Shown here piece by piece: positions 37,500 to 50,453 of a stretch of DNA of 64,000 nt. The position numbers and the translations under genes were made by a program. This stretch comes from Arctopsyche grandis (lineage: Eukaryota > Arthropoda > Insecta > Trichoptera > Hydropsychidae): the NCBI RefSeq assembly GCF_051622035.1, contig NC_135357.1:13785001-13849000 (forward strand), in the 5' to 3' direction. Numbering within the stretch: position 1 is the first letter of the stretch; every line of letters begins with the position of its first letter. A model generated the notes under the pieces. The model saw nothing but the letters and a program-made list of their open reading frames with translations, did not search any database and was not told where the DNA came from.

Positions 37500-38330
37500 T
37501 GAAAAATAGATTCTGCCAAAATGTATTTAATGACACTTGTATGTACTTAAATTTTGAAAATTACATATGTACCTATGTTGGTTAATGGTTTTTTTTTACT
37601 TTATTTGTATTTTTGACAATATGCTCTGTAAAAACAATTATATTTCAATTCAAATGTAAAACTATAATACAAATATTTTTTTGCTATAAAATAACAATAC
37701 AGTTTTTTACAGGCCGTTAATAATAGACGTGTGCGTAAAAAATTAAACTCTCATAACAAACGACAAAAAACGTAAACATTCAATCAAATATTGGAATGCG
37801 GTTACGATAAAATCTATTTCCATATTTTCAAACTGAAAAACACATTTGACCCAATTATGCGTGTATCTGACAGACGATAAATAAAATTGCACGGGGATTG
37901 CCATAAAACGCCTAGTCTTTAGACTACAGAGCTGTCGATCAAAAGCATTCATATGTAAAGCCGTACATTATACGAGATTGTTTACAATAAAATGTCAAAA
38001 CATCGAATCCTATAATGATATTTTTATTCACAAATCGTCACAACGCAGAATTTATTTATTAGAAACAAAAGAACACGCTGAAAAAAAAACATACGAAATG
38101 AAAACAAACGAGTGCGATATATCGAGGAAAACAAATGAATAGTGTGCATTGTCATTTTTGAACGATGAAGAAAAAAAATCGAATACACATATTGTTATTG
38201 TAAATATCAAATCGGAATAAAAACAAAACGAACGAGGAGCGGTCTGTCCTAAAATCGAATACGTACGACGAGGCATGCGCGTATTCGCAAAACGGAACAG
38301 ACGGGCGTTCGCTCGTTGGTCCAGTTTTGA
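37500..38330. other. AT-rich intergenic DNA
   Basis: No gene or element boundary is supported in this stretch between the LINE fragment and the GC-rich block. Confidence 0.35.
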
Positions 38331-38339
38331 CACATGTCA

Positions 38340-38780
38340 CAGGCGGGGAGGGGCGGGGGGCGGCACGGGGAGGGCGGAAGGCTGCTACGGCTCCGAAGGG
38401 TCAGCGGGGAAGTGAGGGTGGGGTGGGGTGGGGTGGGGTGGGGTGGGGTGGGGCGGGGGTGTGTTGTTACCATCAGTGAGGAGGGCCGTCGCGCTCGGCG
38501 GCCATCGTCCTCGAACGGGGGGCGGGCGGGTGCTGGCGGGGCGGGGGCGGGGGCGGAGGGCTATGGGGCGACTCCGAGCTGGGGATTCGAAACCCTCACC
38601 GACCCGACCCGACACTGTTCAAGCGACACCGCACACCCGCACACCCGCACACCCGCGCACGCCCGACGCCCGACACTCCACTCCGCACACCGCAACACAA
38701 CACGCACACGCACGACGCACACACCCTCACCGACCTCAATGCACACACACACACCTTCGCATTCGTCCAACACAGAATCA
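38340..38780. promoter_or_regulatory. Second GC-rich block with a (GTGGG)n tract
   Basis: GC-rich DNA containing about eight GTGGG units (38417-38460) and CACACCCG-type repeats (about 38632-38665). Minus-strand donor-like GTCG|gtgagg sites are at about 38595 and 38728. It could be a distal BTBD7 first exon or a shared regulatory region facing the zinc-finger promoter at 40.8 kb. The long frames over it have no protein character. Confidence 0.35.
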
Positions 38781-39497
38781 TAGTATACACTTGTATGCAG
38801 ATATACTATGTATGTAAGTTGTCTGCCACCGCCACCGCCACCACCACCACTGCCACACCAGTGCTTTTGCTTATGTATGCTGCGCGTTCCCGTTTGCGTT
38901 TGCGTTTATCGCAACACGTCGTTATTCAACTCGCTACGTTCACTTCATCTGTTTGACGCTTTACGCTGCACACTCTAAACAAAACGACATCAACCACTGA
39001 CGTCCCAAAACAATTGCACGAAACTTTTTCGAAACCGACCGACGAACCGTCTTCTACAATTGCCACTAATCGGTACGATGACTTCAATGTTTATGTTTAT
39101 ACGACGCTTTTTCAGTTCAATTCATAGCGAGAAACATTGGATCTATGGGTGTGAAGATCGTATAAATCGATAAGAAATGCAAAGGTCAGTCGAGGGTCTG
39201 ATCAAAAACGAGAGCAAACCGAATTTTAATTGATGATTTTCATTTGAATGAAACATGTAAGTTTAGTACAAATTATCTATGTCCAATACAATCATACGTT
39301 AGATAGTACTACGCCGGTAAGCTTTGCTATATTGCGCGCTAAATTTGAATACACGCAAGTACAATAGAGATCATTGAAAATGTTTCTGTGTGGACTGCAG
39401 CTACCCCCGTCAATAATTTATTTATATATAAACTGTTTTGGTGTTTTGCACAATGTATTTTTATTGTAATTGTTAATAATTATTTGTGAGCTTAGAC

Positions 39498-39662
39498 CGC
39501 ACTAGGCGGCACTGTTTCTGCAGCGAAAATCTGAAAAATTTGTTTGTAATCAAATTGTATAAGATAGAACGCACTACAAGCGCGATACTACGCGTCAAAG
39601 TTGCCTTTTGTGCCAACTCTGATATGCTGCGCTGCGTTGCTGCGGCGCACTGCCGCCTAGTG
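39498..39662. mobile_element. MITE with GCACTAGGCGGCA inverted ends
   Basis: GCACTAGGCGGCACTG at the left and GCACTGCCGCCTAGTGC at the right are an inverted pair about 165 bp apart. No clear target duplication and no coding capacity. Confidence 0.5.
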
Positions 39663-40057
39663 CATTCAGGGATTAAAAGACAACATTGTTTATTATCAGC
39701 GGTCCAATAGGTTCAGACCGTGCTTAGAATCATCCGATATATTTTTAATTTTTGTATAAAGAAAATAAATATTGAAAAAAAATTATAATAGTTTTCATCA
39801 TTTTTAGAATGTGCATCTATGTATATAAAAGTATAAATTGTTTTATTGCAGTCCAATACTTTATCTACTAGTTTATGACGGTGGTAGGAGTGAAACGACT
39901 ATGTTGTTGTAAACACGCAGTTTATTATGATAAGCGGAAAGAAAGCGGGATCCACTAAATACTCGAATCGGGTTCGGTGAATATTTCGCAAAAAACGATC
40001 TCGCGTACGTCACTAAAATCTCGATCATGAAACATCTGGCACCCAAAAACTCCATCA

Positions 40058-40132
40058 ATCGAAAACTACTAAGTCAAGTGGACTAACGAAATCGAAAACT
40101 ACTAAGTCAATACTAAGTCAAGTGGACTAACG
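40058..40132. repeat. Short tandem duplication
   Basis: The phrase AATCGAAAACTACTAAGTCA recurs twice, with AAGTGGACTAACG after the first copy and again at the end. It is a recent local duplication of about 32 bp. Confidence 0.8.
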
Positions 40133-40799
40133 AGAACTCGAGTGCCAGATATTTCATATTCGCGATTTCTGTGGCAACGATTGTCTTGCGCGCGATTTCA
40201 ATTTGCGCAATAATCCATTTATCCTCAAATCGGTGCCAATTCGCAGCACAGGCTTGCTTTTATGTTTTACTTCGTTACAATTTTACAATAAAACATATAT
40301 GGAATAGTCCTCGTGCTATTATTTAAGCTAATCCCACAGTTCGGGCTAGTTGGGATCGCCATTAGAAAAATATCCCGCATGCGCGGCAGCACCTTTTGAA
40401 GTTTATTCGAAATCAGATTACGTCGTATCGATTCGAATTTTACCTCGATAATACGAATTCGTTGTTTTCGTTTTCTAGTCGAATTGTAAATCCAAAAAAC
40501 TTAAACGATGATTCAATTCGATCATTTGAAAATGCATTTTCTGTCCGAGTCAAATGAGCGGGGAGTCGAAGTCGGTTTGCGACAAACGGTGTTGAATTCG
40601 ACCATTCCAAAAAGTGAGCGTGAAATTGGGCGAGCGGGTAGAATTTCGAGGGGAAGAAAGCGCCTGCGAGAGGATGAGCGTTCGATAAAAGGCAATAATG
40701 TGACAAAGATTAGTAGCGGACATTCGGCGCGTGCAGTGGCGTGCGGGCATTCAGTATTAGTATTAGTAGGCGGTGCGGTGCGTGGTGGGTAGTGTGTAG

Positions 40800-41040
40800 T
40801 GTCGGCGATATGTTGCGGCAGTTGGCCGTGTTGTATGCGCCGGCGACTCAACACTCGACACTCGACCTGGCCTCACTCGGCTCACTCGACTCGCTCGCCG
40901 GAGTGGGGAGAGCGAGGCGAGCGGACTCGTCGGAGCGGCCGCCGCCCCCCCTCTGCGCGCGCCCCCCTCGCCCCCCTCTTCACCAGCATTCGCCCCCCGA
41001 GACTCGCCCTCGCCCTCGCACTCGCACTCGCAATCGCCAG
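40800..41040 (+). promoter_or_regulatory. GC-rich promoter and non-coding exon 1 of the zinc-finger gene
   Basis: A strongly GC-rich, CpG-rich block ends exactly at an excellent donor (ATCGCCAG|gtgagc, exon end 41040). The next strong acceptor on this strand (actttacag, ending 43602) leads to the ATG at 43652. I infer a non-coding first exon and a first intron of about 2.56 kb. The transcription start is somewhere within about 40.75-40.95 kb. Confidence 0.6.
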
Positions 41041-41097
41041 GTGAGCCCCCGCCGGCGCCGCTAATGCGTATCGCAGCCGCACCCGCACCCGTGCCCC

Positions 41098-41180
41098 ACC
41101 TCACCCACCCCACCCCACCCCACCCACCCCACTCCACTCCACTCCACCCCGCCCCACCTCACCCCACCCACCCCGCCCCA
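41098..41180. repeat. (CCACC)n C-rich tract at the start of intron 1
   Basis: CACCC- and CCACT-type pentamers repeated over about 80 bp immediately after the zinc-finger exon 1 donor. It is the complement type of the (GTGGG)n tract at 38.42 kb. Confidence 0.8.
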
Positions 41181-41756
41181 CAACTGTCAGAGCGTGCGTC
41201 ATTCCCCTCACTCACCCTCCCCTCCCCGATCACCATTGTCACATCTATCGAGTGCATACATTCTGTGCACTTTGAGTCCCATTTCATATTTCTATTTTTA
41301 TTTTATAGTACAGTACACATACACATGTAAAAATCCTGTCATTGATTATTCTTCGATACTGATGCATTTATATAATTTTCCATTGTTTGTGTACACTCTG
41401 TACCTGTTTGATTTTTTTTCTTTTGTCTCGCCCGTTTGTACAAATGTGAACTGTCAAAATCTCAAGCTGACGGTCTATTTATTTCTCATGACTATGACTG
41501 AACATGTTGATCGGTTACGTTGAGACTTTCAACGAGAATACACTCTTCGTGCCGGTGCGTATTGTGATATAAAATACTCTTATCATATGCCTACAGCGAA
41601 TGCGAGCTAATGTATTATTTTATTTCAATACTTCATTGCCCAATTGAAGCATTTCGTAAACTATTTTGACATATACGATCTTGTTTGTATTTATAGTATT
41701 CAATGTTTTTCTTTCTCTGCAAGCCGAATATAGATATTATTTCTCACATATATATA

Positions 41757-42235
41757 TATAGCCAGCAGTTTGGCTGCGTATATATTTAGCACCACTGAGA
41801 TCGATGGTTCGACTTGTCAAACTGCTGGTTAGATTTGGGGATTTTGGTACTCTAAATCGATCGTTTCTCTATCAAAGTTTGCCAATTTTAGCTGATCATT
41901 GTTGAAACGGTTTCTGAAATTTGGTAATAGATTATTTCCTGTTGTCACAAAAATCTGTGTGTATAATTTGTAGAAATTATGCACAGAAATCTGAAATGTA
42001 TAGATGTCTATAATTTCGTGTTTATTATGTGTATAAAAATTGTGCACAAAATCTGAAAATAATCCATATATGTCTCTATGATTATTATTTCTGTATTGTA
42101 TTGTATTGTATTCGATGTTTATTGAACATACTGTATACGTTGTCTGACCATTCTCGTACACTCGTCACATTGGAGCGATCTGTAATGACGAGTGTACATT
42201 GATTGTAATAGAAATAAAATAAAATATGTTAGTGA
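41757..42235 (+). mobile_element. Diverged SINE of the same family, with AAATAAAATA-type tail
   Basis: Starts AGCCAGCAGTTTGGCTGCG, like the head at 3931. It includes TGTTGAAACGGTTTCTG, like the body at about 4830, and ends in AATAAAATAAAATA. Boundaries are approximate. Confidence 0.45.
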
Positions 42236-42239
42236 TTAA

Positions 42240-43060
42240 ATGATATCAATCTACAAATCGGTTAGTGTGTTTAAAAGCAATAAACGACTAACAAATCGAC
42301 ACAATTTTTACTATGTTTACTGGTATTTTAAAAGTTGAACGATAAAATTTTACATCAGTATCTCTTTTTTCCTTTAAAATATAAAAAGAAATTCGCCAAA
42401 ATTTTACATATTATATTTCAAAAGTGACATTTTTTTATTTTATTTATTGAAAAATCAACAGACAACAGGATATACATAGATATGTATAAAAAACAAATAG
42501 TAAATATGTAATATATGTAACATCTGAGTCCAATAACAGATTTTTACAAAGATTATAAAAAAATTGAAAAAGATAAATATAAGGAAAACAAATAAAAAAG
42601 AAAAGAATAAAGGCTATAACATGACAAAATATGTAGAACATTGCATAATTAAACTATAGTATTAAAATATTGGAAAAAGGTTATAAAATAGAATATAAGA
42701 AGAAATTGAAATTTACAAATATAAAACAAATGTTATAAAATAGAATTGGAGAAGAAATGAATCAATCAATGTAGGGAATTGATGTAGGGAAATACCAAAT
42801 AGATCAACCTCATTCAGCTCTCCGTTAAACATACGATAAACGCGCTGCAGATAAGAATATTTTTGGGAATTAGTATTGAAAGGATCAAGTGAAAAGAGTG
42901 CAACGTGTCTAGAGTACCGAACTGGGATTCTGAAATTAACCTTATTCAGTAAATCAGAACAATCAAGGAAACCATTTATGAGCTTAAAGAAGAATATAGC
43001 ATCAGTATATTATTTTTTATTCAACTTCAGTCATTTTCCTATGGTGCTAAAATGGTCATA
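42240..43060. other. AT-rich part of zinc-finger intron 1
   Basis: No exon or clear element is supported here. Confidence 0.35.
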
Positions 43061-43069
43061 TATACAACT

Positions 43070-43240
43070 TTAAATCATATTCAATTAGTAGTGATATAAT
43101 GGGTAGGACGGTTTTGCCAATTTTGATGAGGAACCGTTTCAACAATGGAATCAGATAAATCAGACAAACTGTTAAGAGTTGCAAATATCCAAGTCTGACC
43201 AGCAGGACACACAGATAATACTCGAAATAAATTCTATAAA
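43070..43240 (-). mobile_element. SINE body copy, reverse orientation
   Basis: The reverse complement matches the 3' body at 4700-4905, including CTGCTGGTCAGACTTG, GTTGAAACGGTTCCTC and CAAAACCGTCCTACCCA. It lies in the first intron of the zinc-finger gene. Confidence 0.65.
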
Positions 43241-43651
43241 ACTAATGTTTATATGTATAGCACCAAAAATTAATGAATTTTTTTGTAAATGACAATTTAT
43301 CATCGATACATTTACTCACTGTGGCCAAATTTGATAAGATTCGTAGAGTTGCAGCTGTCAAAATTATTATCAAAACCAATATTCATTACATTTTTATCAA
43401 AGTAAATACCCTCTATGAAAAACCATGTCTGTATTCCTGCCATATCAAAAATTAGAATTTATTTCATTTAAACTCGACATTTTGTATGTTCCACTTGAGA
43501 CATGCGTGCAGCATTTTTACCATCCCTGACAAAATACCTTATGTATTAACAGTATCCAAAGTTTTGAACTGCACCATTTAATTTTTCATAAATACTTTAC
43601 AGAAAGCAGTTGGCTTTGATCGCAATTGAGCCCTTTTAATCATTGAATAAA

Positions 43652-46257
43652 ATGGCAGAAGTTCAAATACCGACTTCTCAAGGTAAATATTATCTACCTG
43701 TAAATAGCGTAGAGATGCAAAGTTAATAGTTTTATCATATTATTTTATTTTTATTTATTTAATAATAGACGAGGTCGAACTACAAATGATTACTGACGTT
43801 GACGGTGATGGTATTTTGATTGAAATGGGATCTGAAGTCGAAGTAGTAGCGACGCCGAAACGAGGACGTGGAAGACCTCGAGCCGGTAAAACTTCTTCAA
43901 AATCACCAGGTTTGTGTATCATTTTGACTACCTCAAAGAATAAGAATTAAAATTTAAGATTGCGTATATAATGTATGAATTTTTCGTAGAAGGAACGTCT
44001 CGACCGAAAAGACCCTCCCGTAAAAGACCTTCAAAATCTTCTAGTATGTATAATCTTCATGGCCCCTTTTGACGTTGGCCTAGTCATGATGAGAGATCTT
44101 GATCCAAAACGTGTAGGCAGTACACATCCTGATCTCACACATGCATCTTTTTGTTACACAAAACTTTGATCGTAAAGTGGGACCAACATCAAGAGCGGGC
44201 ATTATATATTTATCACTATTAAGTTTTGTATGCTTATTTTTAAATTTACTAATTTCTATTGTTTAGGTGATCACACCTCCAAAACAAGACGGAAAACATA
44301 CATAAAACGGAACAAGAATGTATATAGAATCTCTTTTCATGAACTATTCAATGAAAATCCATTTAAATAACTTCCTTTTTATTTATGTCTGTAGGATGAT
44401 AGAAATATAGATAGTGAAAAACTAGGCGTTGAAGAAAAAGGTAGACGAGCTAGACGAAAGAAAGAATCTAATGAGAGAAAATCGAGACCACCTAGAGATA
44501 AAAGTCAACGCAGAAAATCTAATGTTAAAAGTAAGAAAAAATCATCCTAAAACTTTTCGTGGTGAATTTTTTATCAAAATTGCTAAAAAGTATGTTTTCT
44601 TTTGTAGGTCAATTGCCAGTCCCTCAAGTTGATGTTTCCAAAAATTGCGCTTCGTCAGGAGAAGATTCGGTAGTTTTCATGGATGATATTCCTCCCCCGG
44701 TGACAATTCCATCGACACCTCCCGATCTCTCGCCCTATAATTCTAATCGATACGAGCCAGACAAACCTCGACGTCTTGAAGATTCATCTTCAAATGGAAG
44801 TAGTTCTAGTTCTTCTAGTTCTGACAGTGATTCCGACTATTCCGTATCTAGTATCGGTTCGAGACTTACTGATAAATCTGATCGTTCTGTCGAACGAGTT
44901 CCATCACCACCAGTAAATAATGGATATGATCATCGAAAGTACTAAATCTCCCTCTTTCGTTACACTTTTTTCATTAAATGTTGTTTGCGATGTTGCATGT
45001 ATGTTTATTTTGTTATTGCAGTCCTTCTCCATTAGGCTGGTCACAATGTACCAGCTCTGGAACTGAAGATGAAAATGTGGAAAAGACCAATAATGGATCT
45101 GGACCTACTCCCAGTACTCCCCCACGCTCACCTAGTTCTGCTTCTTCAGAAAATGCAGATAAGAGTTTTCAGTGCCACACTTGTCGAAAATGGTTCAGTT
45201 CCACCGTCACCCTTAGGTATATTATGTAAATTTTTATTTTTCTAATAATTTAAATAATATTTATTTTTGTTCAATTTGAGAAATTATTTAATACATTCGT
45301 ATATAAAGTAATATTACTATATGTCTCTAAGACCTGCTTATATTCATATTAAAGAAACATTTCATTTAATTTAAGATATTATATTATCACAATTACTAAT
45401 TACATTATTTTTACATTTTATAAAAAGTTCCAATATCATTAAAAATATATTTTTCAATTAAATTTTGATTTAAATTTAAGCTATTTTATGCTTTAAGGAT
45501 CCATAAGAGGAGTCATGTGATGAGACCTGGAGGTAGTACCAGCAGTGGAGGAAGAAGTTCGCGTCGATATGAATGCGATTGTTGCGATGCCACATTTACT
45601 AGACGTGAACGATTAGAGCAACATAGGCATGTTTTATTCATTTAGTTTTATATAAAAAGTAAAAAAAAAAAACGATATAGTTGTTAATATTCAATTTTAT
45701 TATAGATCGGAAACTCATCGTGGATCTCTAACAGTTCAGTGTGAAGTCTGCGGTAGGGGTTTTGAAGATGAGGAACAACAAAAGAAACACGCAGCTACAC
45801 ACACGGCGGATGAAAGAGCTGGTATGTGCCACAACTTGGATGAATTTCCCATTTTGTTCATCATAATAAGCTGTTGATTTTATCTTTTTTACACTTGTTT
45901 ACAGGTAGGTGCACCGTGTGTGGCGAAATAGTTGGAGGATGGGAGCAATTGCGCAGACATAGAGCGATGCATACAACCCCTCCTACTCATGCTTGTCCTC
46001 TCTGCCGTAAAGCCTTCACTTACGTTCAATCACTTTCCAGGTTAGTTGTTTAGTTCTTTATTGATATTTGTACATATGTGGATTTGCTCGATCAACTTTT
46101 CGAAGTTTACAAATCTAATATTATTTTCAGACATCTACTGAACCACTCCAAAGCTGTTTACAAATGTGTAGTGTGCAAGACTTCGTTTGATGATGCAAAT
46201 GCGCTAGCATCACATCTAAACAGTCATCTGGATCGGTACAAACAACTTAAGACGTAA
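43652..46257 (+). CDS. C2H2 zinc-finger protein with AT-hook, complete, 11 coding exons, 482 residues
   Basis: Probable nuclear DNA-binding protein. Coding exons: 43652-43682, 43769-43909, 43990-44043, 44267-44319, 44395-44530, 44608-44938, 45022-45216, 45498-45626, 45706-45821, 45905-46040, 46131-46257. They total 1449 bases and stay in frame. An AT-hook, KRGRGRPR, is at residues 41-48. Then come a Lys/Arg-rich stretch, a Ser/Asp-rich low-complexity stretch and six C2H2 fingers filling the C-terminal half: FQCHTC, YECDCC, VQCEVC, GRCTVC, HACPLC and YKCVVC, each followed by paired His. Several fingers are split by introns between the Cys and His halves. The intron after 45626 starts with gc rather than gt (CATAG|gcatgt); only this choice keeps the finger in frame. 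The protein ends soon after finger six (DRYKQLKT). A family name is not recognised. A candidate poly(A) signal is AATAAA at about 46813. Confidence 0.85.
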
Positions 46258-48810
46258 CACTCATGGACAAATTGTTCGCCTGCTCGTGTCTTGTGTGTGT
46301 GAGTCGGGGGATGTGCAGTACATATATTATTCTAGAACATTGATTGAAACACTTATCATTATATCTATTATTTACTGAGGATAATTTTTTTTTTTTGGCC
46401 ATCGAATTTATGTCCGTATTTGTATATTATTTTTCTTCAGTGAATGTTAAATAGAGCGATTTATTTTGTTTTTAAGTTACACATTGTAAACATGAAAAAG
46501 TACAATTTGATATACTGCAGATTATTTTTATTAAAGGTTTTATATTAGTTTTTTCGTTTCGTAGAAATTAATCAATTACACTTTCACATGAAATTTATAT
46601 TTAATATTTTTAGATTGAAATTCCTTTGATGCCTGACAAACAAACAAATGTTACTAAAACATATTGTTTAAATTACAACACAGGTGACTATTTCGGTTTC
46701 TTTATATTCGGCATAGTATATGTATATGTATTATATTAATAGCTGTATTGAAGTCTTGTATACTAATAGATTTATCTTTTTCTTTCATTGTATATATACA
46801 TATTATATATATAATAAAGGAACAATTTAGACGAAAATATTTGCGTGCACACATAATTCTTCATGTTTAGTGTTGTCTTAATATTACAAAATCTATTTTC
46901 AAGGTTTTAATGGGAGAGTGCCTCGAAACAATAGTAAAATGAAATGGATGAATTTTTAATTATTAAGGCTTGTGTGTATGTATATTTGTGTTTTATGTTT
47001 TAATATCCCTATGTATATTTTTTGTATTAAATATAGCAACACAAAGAAACACATTATTGTAATACATACATATTTATTTTTTCGACGGTCTTAAGATTCG
47101 TAAATATGAGCACCTATTTGACGCACAGCCCAATTTTTTTTTATATTTTCCAAGTGAATGATCGATTTTGTCAAAATCATTTACATTGTATTTTTATATT
47201 ATATTTAAGATTTTCATGCCTTTTTTCCAAAATATTGGGTTTTGTATTATTGATTGTGCTGTATTTTGCAAAAATGGTACAAATAAATAAAATTCTCTAG
47301 ATATTTTTGAGAACAAAATAATATCAAAGTGCATTACCGAATATTTTAAATACTATAATTTTCTTAAGTTTAAATTATTTACACTATTCTTTGAGTTTTA
47401 TGTATTTATAAAGTACTTTTTTAATGCTTATAATTTCCAGTCATTTTTTTATACATGGTTTACATATTTGTGCTCATGGTGTATGTGACCTTCAAATTTC
47501 ACATCATCTCGGCTCTTTTGTTTATAATTTTTAAATATTTATATTCTTTCATCTTTTTGTAACAATTTTTTTTTATTTACTTACTATATACACATACATA
47601 GTGCAATATTTACTTCTATCATAAAATTATAATCAATTGGTGCATACGAAATTATGTATTTTTATTTAGTTTTTGTTATAATTTATGGAAAATAGCAAAA
47701 TCTATTATGTTTTTTAAATTATATCGAAATACAAACATACAACAAGTTAATTGTGTTTCCCGATTTATACCCTTGTACATATTAGAAATTAAATAAAATT
47801 TTATTTCTACCGTGCATGTATGTGTGTATAGATGTATGTATTTATTAAATATTTATGGATATGTATATGATTTTTGGCATATTTTGTTGATAAGTCATAA
47901 TAAAAATTGTATATGTATGTCGCATTGTTTTATTTCTATTCCTTTATTTACACTAAAATTATTTTGTTCTTTAGCTTTTTATTAAAATTAAAAGAAAACT
48001 AATATATTGTAATAATAAAATTCGAAAATAAATTTATTCCCATTATTATCTTGAACTGTTTGTAATTATTAAATATTTTATTTAAAATAAAATGTTTTTA
48101 TATAAATTATTTGCAAGTGTATTAAATTCCAATTGTATTAATTCTAAAACCAAATCAATTTCTCCAATTTAACAGTTTATTTTTGCCACCAAATATAATG
48201 ACACACACTGTTGCGTTAATTTCCTTGAAATCTAAAAAAGTGCATTGTAATATGAACTTCGATATTTTATTACGCTTGCGCAGCGCAATGTTGTCTCTGT
48301 TCTAATTTGTAAATTTGCTGATTGAGGCTTTTCACAAAATGCGAGTTGCTATGAATATGTTGACCAATTTATAAAGAAACAACTGGCTCTATAAAATTAT
48401 CGAACCGTAAATTCGGAGCCGCTATTTTGATGTACCGTAAATTGCGGTAACCAAGCTACAGTGGGACAACACTATATGTACATATATACATACATACATC
48501 CAATGCCTTCTAAACAATTTATCAAAGATGCTTAAAATCGTATTTATTTAACTATAAATACACAAATATCCTTTCACATAGTGAATTTAATTGTTTTAGT
48601 AAATCTTACATAAGTGATTTATAATTCTGATGGCATGCTAAGACTCTTACATATTACACATCAACAAATACAAGCAAATTCAATATTATAAATTTATTAA
48701 CATATAAATAATATCGAAACGATCGCTGATTGAATTAAAAAAAAATTACACGAACCATTTTTTTCAAATCAATGGTGTTGTACTAAAAAATACCGCATAT
48801 TACCATTATT
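46258..48810. other. 3' flank of the zinc-finger gene and intergenic DNA
   Basis: Contains the probable 3' UTR (candidate AATAAA at about 46813) and AT-rich intergenic sequence. No additional gene is supported. Confidence 0.4.
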
Positions 48811-49618
48811 AACGCGCTCATATTACCATTATTAACCTATGCTGCAACCTACATATATGGAATAACGCCTCCAATACTAACCTCTCCAAGCTCCAAATAA
48901 TACAAAATAAATCCCTAAAAATAATTTATAACACACCCGTTAAAAAACATGCATGCCAAAAATAATATTCCGTAAGTCACAGACATTACTAACAAACTAA
49001 AGAGTAGATTCTATGACATAATCATACAACACACTTGTGAAGAGTCTCGGTGATTACAACAAAATGTCTATACCCTTCAGGTATAAACACAGATTACCTA
49101 AACACAATCTGCTTTAGGTCATCGACTTTAGAGAGTCTTTAATTAATATTATGTATTAGATGTATTATGAGCATTTATAAGAATTGTAAATAAGTTTTTG
49201 AGATGTTTTTTCTATTATACTGTACATCAGTGGCGGCTCGTCCATATGGGATGCGGGGCTGCAGCCTTCCAGTACAGTACAAATACATGCTATTTTTGTC
49301 GTCCACATGGGCTGCGGGGCTGCAGACCTCCCAGTATAGTACATATTCAAGCTATTTTTGTTTTCATTCGATCACCGATTTGATCAACGAGCTACTACAG
49401 CCTGAATTATCTCTGCAGCCCCCCCCCCCACTATGAAATCTCACGAGCCGCTACTGCTGTACATTAACATTAGAATAGTATAATACTATAATTACTAACA
49501 AAAATATAATAAAATTGTAAAATAGAAAATGATCAGTATATCAGTAGCTATTAAAATAGATATAAGATGCATTGTGAACATAATTTAGTAATAATAAAAA
49601 GCATTTAAAAATCAAAAC
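48811..49618 (+). mobile_element. Jockey-like LINE, 5'-truncated copy 1, interrupted
   Basis: Carries the end of a reverse-transcriptase ORF (the TYA...W block and CCAAGCTCCAAATAATACA) and a 3' tail ending AGCATTTAAAAATC. It aligns with the reverse-strand copy at 56827-57750. It is split by a hAT MITE at 49228-49456. Stops break the coding part. Confidence 0.75.
49228..49456. mobile_element. hAT-type MITE inside LINE copy 1 (229 bp, 8-bp duplication)
   Basis: Ends CAGTGGCGGCTCGT and ACGAGCCGCTACTG are an inverted pair with one mismatch. They are flanked by perfect ctgtacat copies (49220-49227 and 49457-49464). Two internal direct repeats of about 65 bp share the words TGCGGGGCTGCAG and AGCTATTTTTGT. 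Confidence 0.9.
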
Positions 49619-49619
49619 C

Positions 49620-50390
49620 TGTTCGAGCTTCTTTCAAACAATGGTCACCGTCAGTTTTGGTCCAGTGGTTAAAACAGATTTTGATGTTCAGTTACTACTG
49701 TTGATTTCGACACGTATATATAGGTACATACATACATACGTGGGCTTTAGGTAATTCTTATAAATTTTAAATTTGTATTATTAGTTATTTACTTACAATA
49801 TTTCTGTGATAATTACTTTCTAACTTAGGATGTTATTAATTCTATTCGAAATCTAATAAGTGCCGAGTATTCAATTGATGTCAAATTGGAATAAAAGAAA
49901 ATATAATATATATTATTAATAACGCAAACCAGAAATAATTTATGTTCTCTCATTTTATTCATCTTGGTAAAATTTGTGCAAGCTAGTACTATTTTACTGA
50001 TTTTATTTGTAGTCTGAAATAATATTTTATTTCCGCAGTTTATGTACTTAAATATATTATTAAAAAACAATATGAAATGGTAGTATTTGTAGTAATTTAG
50101 ACTAAATTGTATTCGGGGGGGGGGGGGGCGGCGCCGCAGATGGCGCGACTCCAATGACATATTCTTAATTCAAACTCGTATCAACGGATCACGATTGTAT
50201 AATTTTGAAATTTGCATAAATTTACTATCATTATGTAACATTGAGGAAAATTAGATAATTTATTTATCACACACGCCGATTTCACGTTTGTATTAATATT
50301 TTTGGAATAAAATCTCTGTACTATATTTGTACTCTGTACTATGTACTATATTTGTCTCTCGATTGATATTCAATGTACGTTTATTTTCAG
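49620..50390. other. Intergenic DNA upstream of Coq8
   Basis: AT-rich, with a run of 14 G at about 50116 followed by GCGGCGCCGC. The Coq8 promoter presumably lies near 50.1-50.4 kb; no core element is recognised. Confidence 0.35.
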
Positions 50391-50453
50391 AGATTGCGAT
50401 CGAAGATTTTTATTCGAAGAAGTGATTCCATCTGATTCACATAACCTAAAAAC

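Noticed and set aside
38334-38817. Frames of 129-149 codons over the GC-rich block
   Set aside because: Gly/Arg/His-rich translation of (GTGGG)n and CACACCCG repeats; frames are open on both strands and have no conserved motif.
40741-41137. Frames of 107-124 codons at the zinc-finger promoter
   Set aside because: They cross the exon 1 donor at 41040 and are compositionally GC-driven; no start or domain evidence.
44429-44632. 67-codon frame MKKKVDELDERKN as a separate protein
   Set aside because: A shadow of zinc-finger exons 44395-44530 in another frame; the spliced frame there is continuous with its neighbours.
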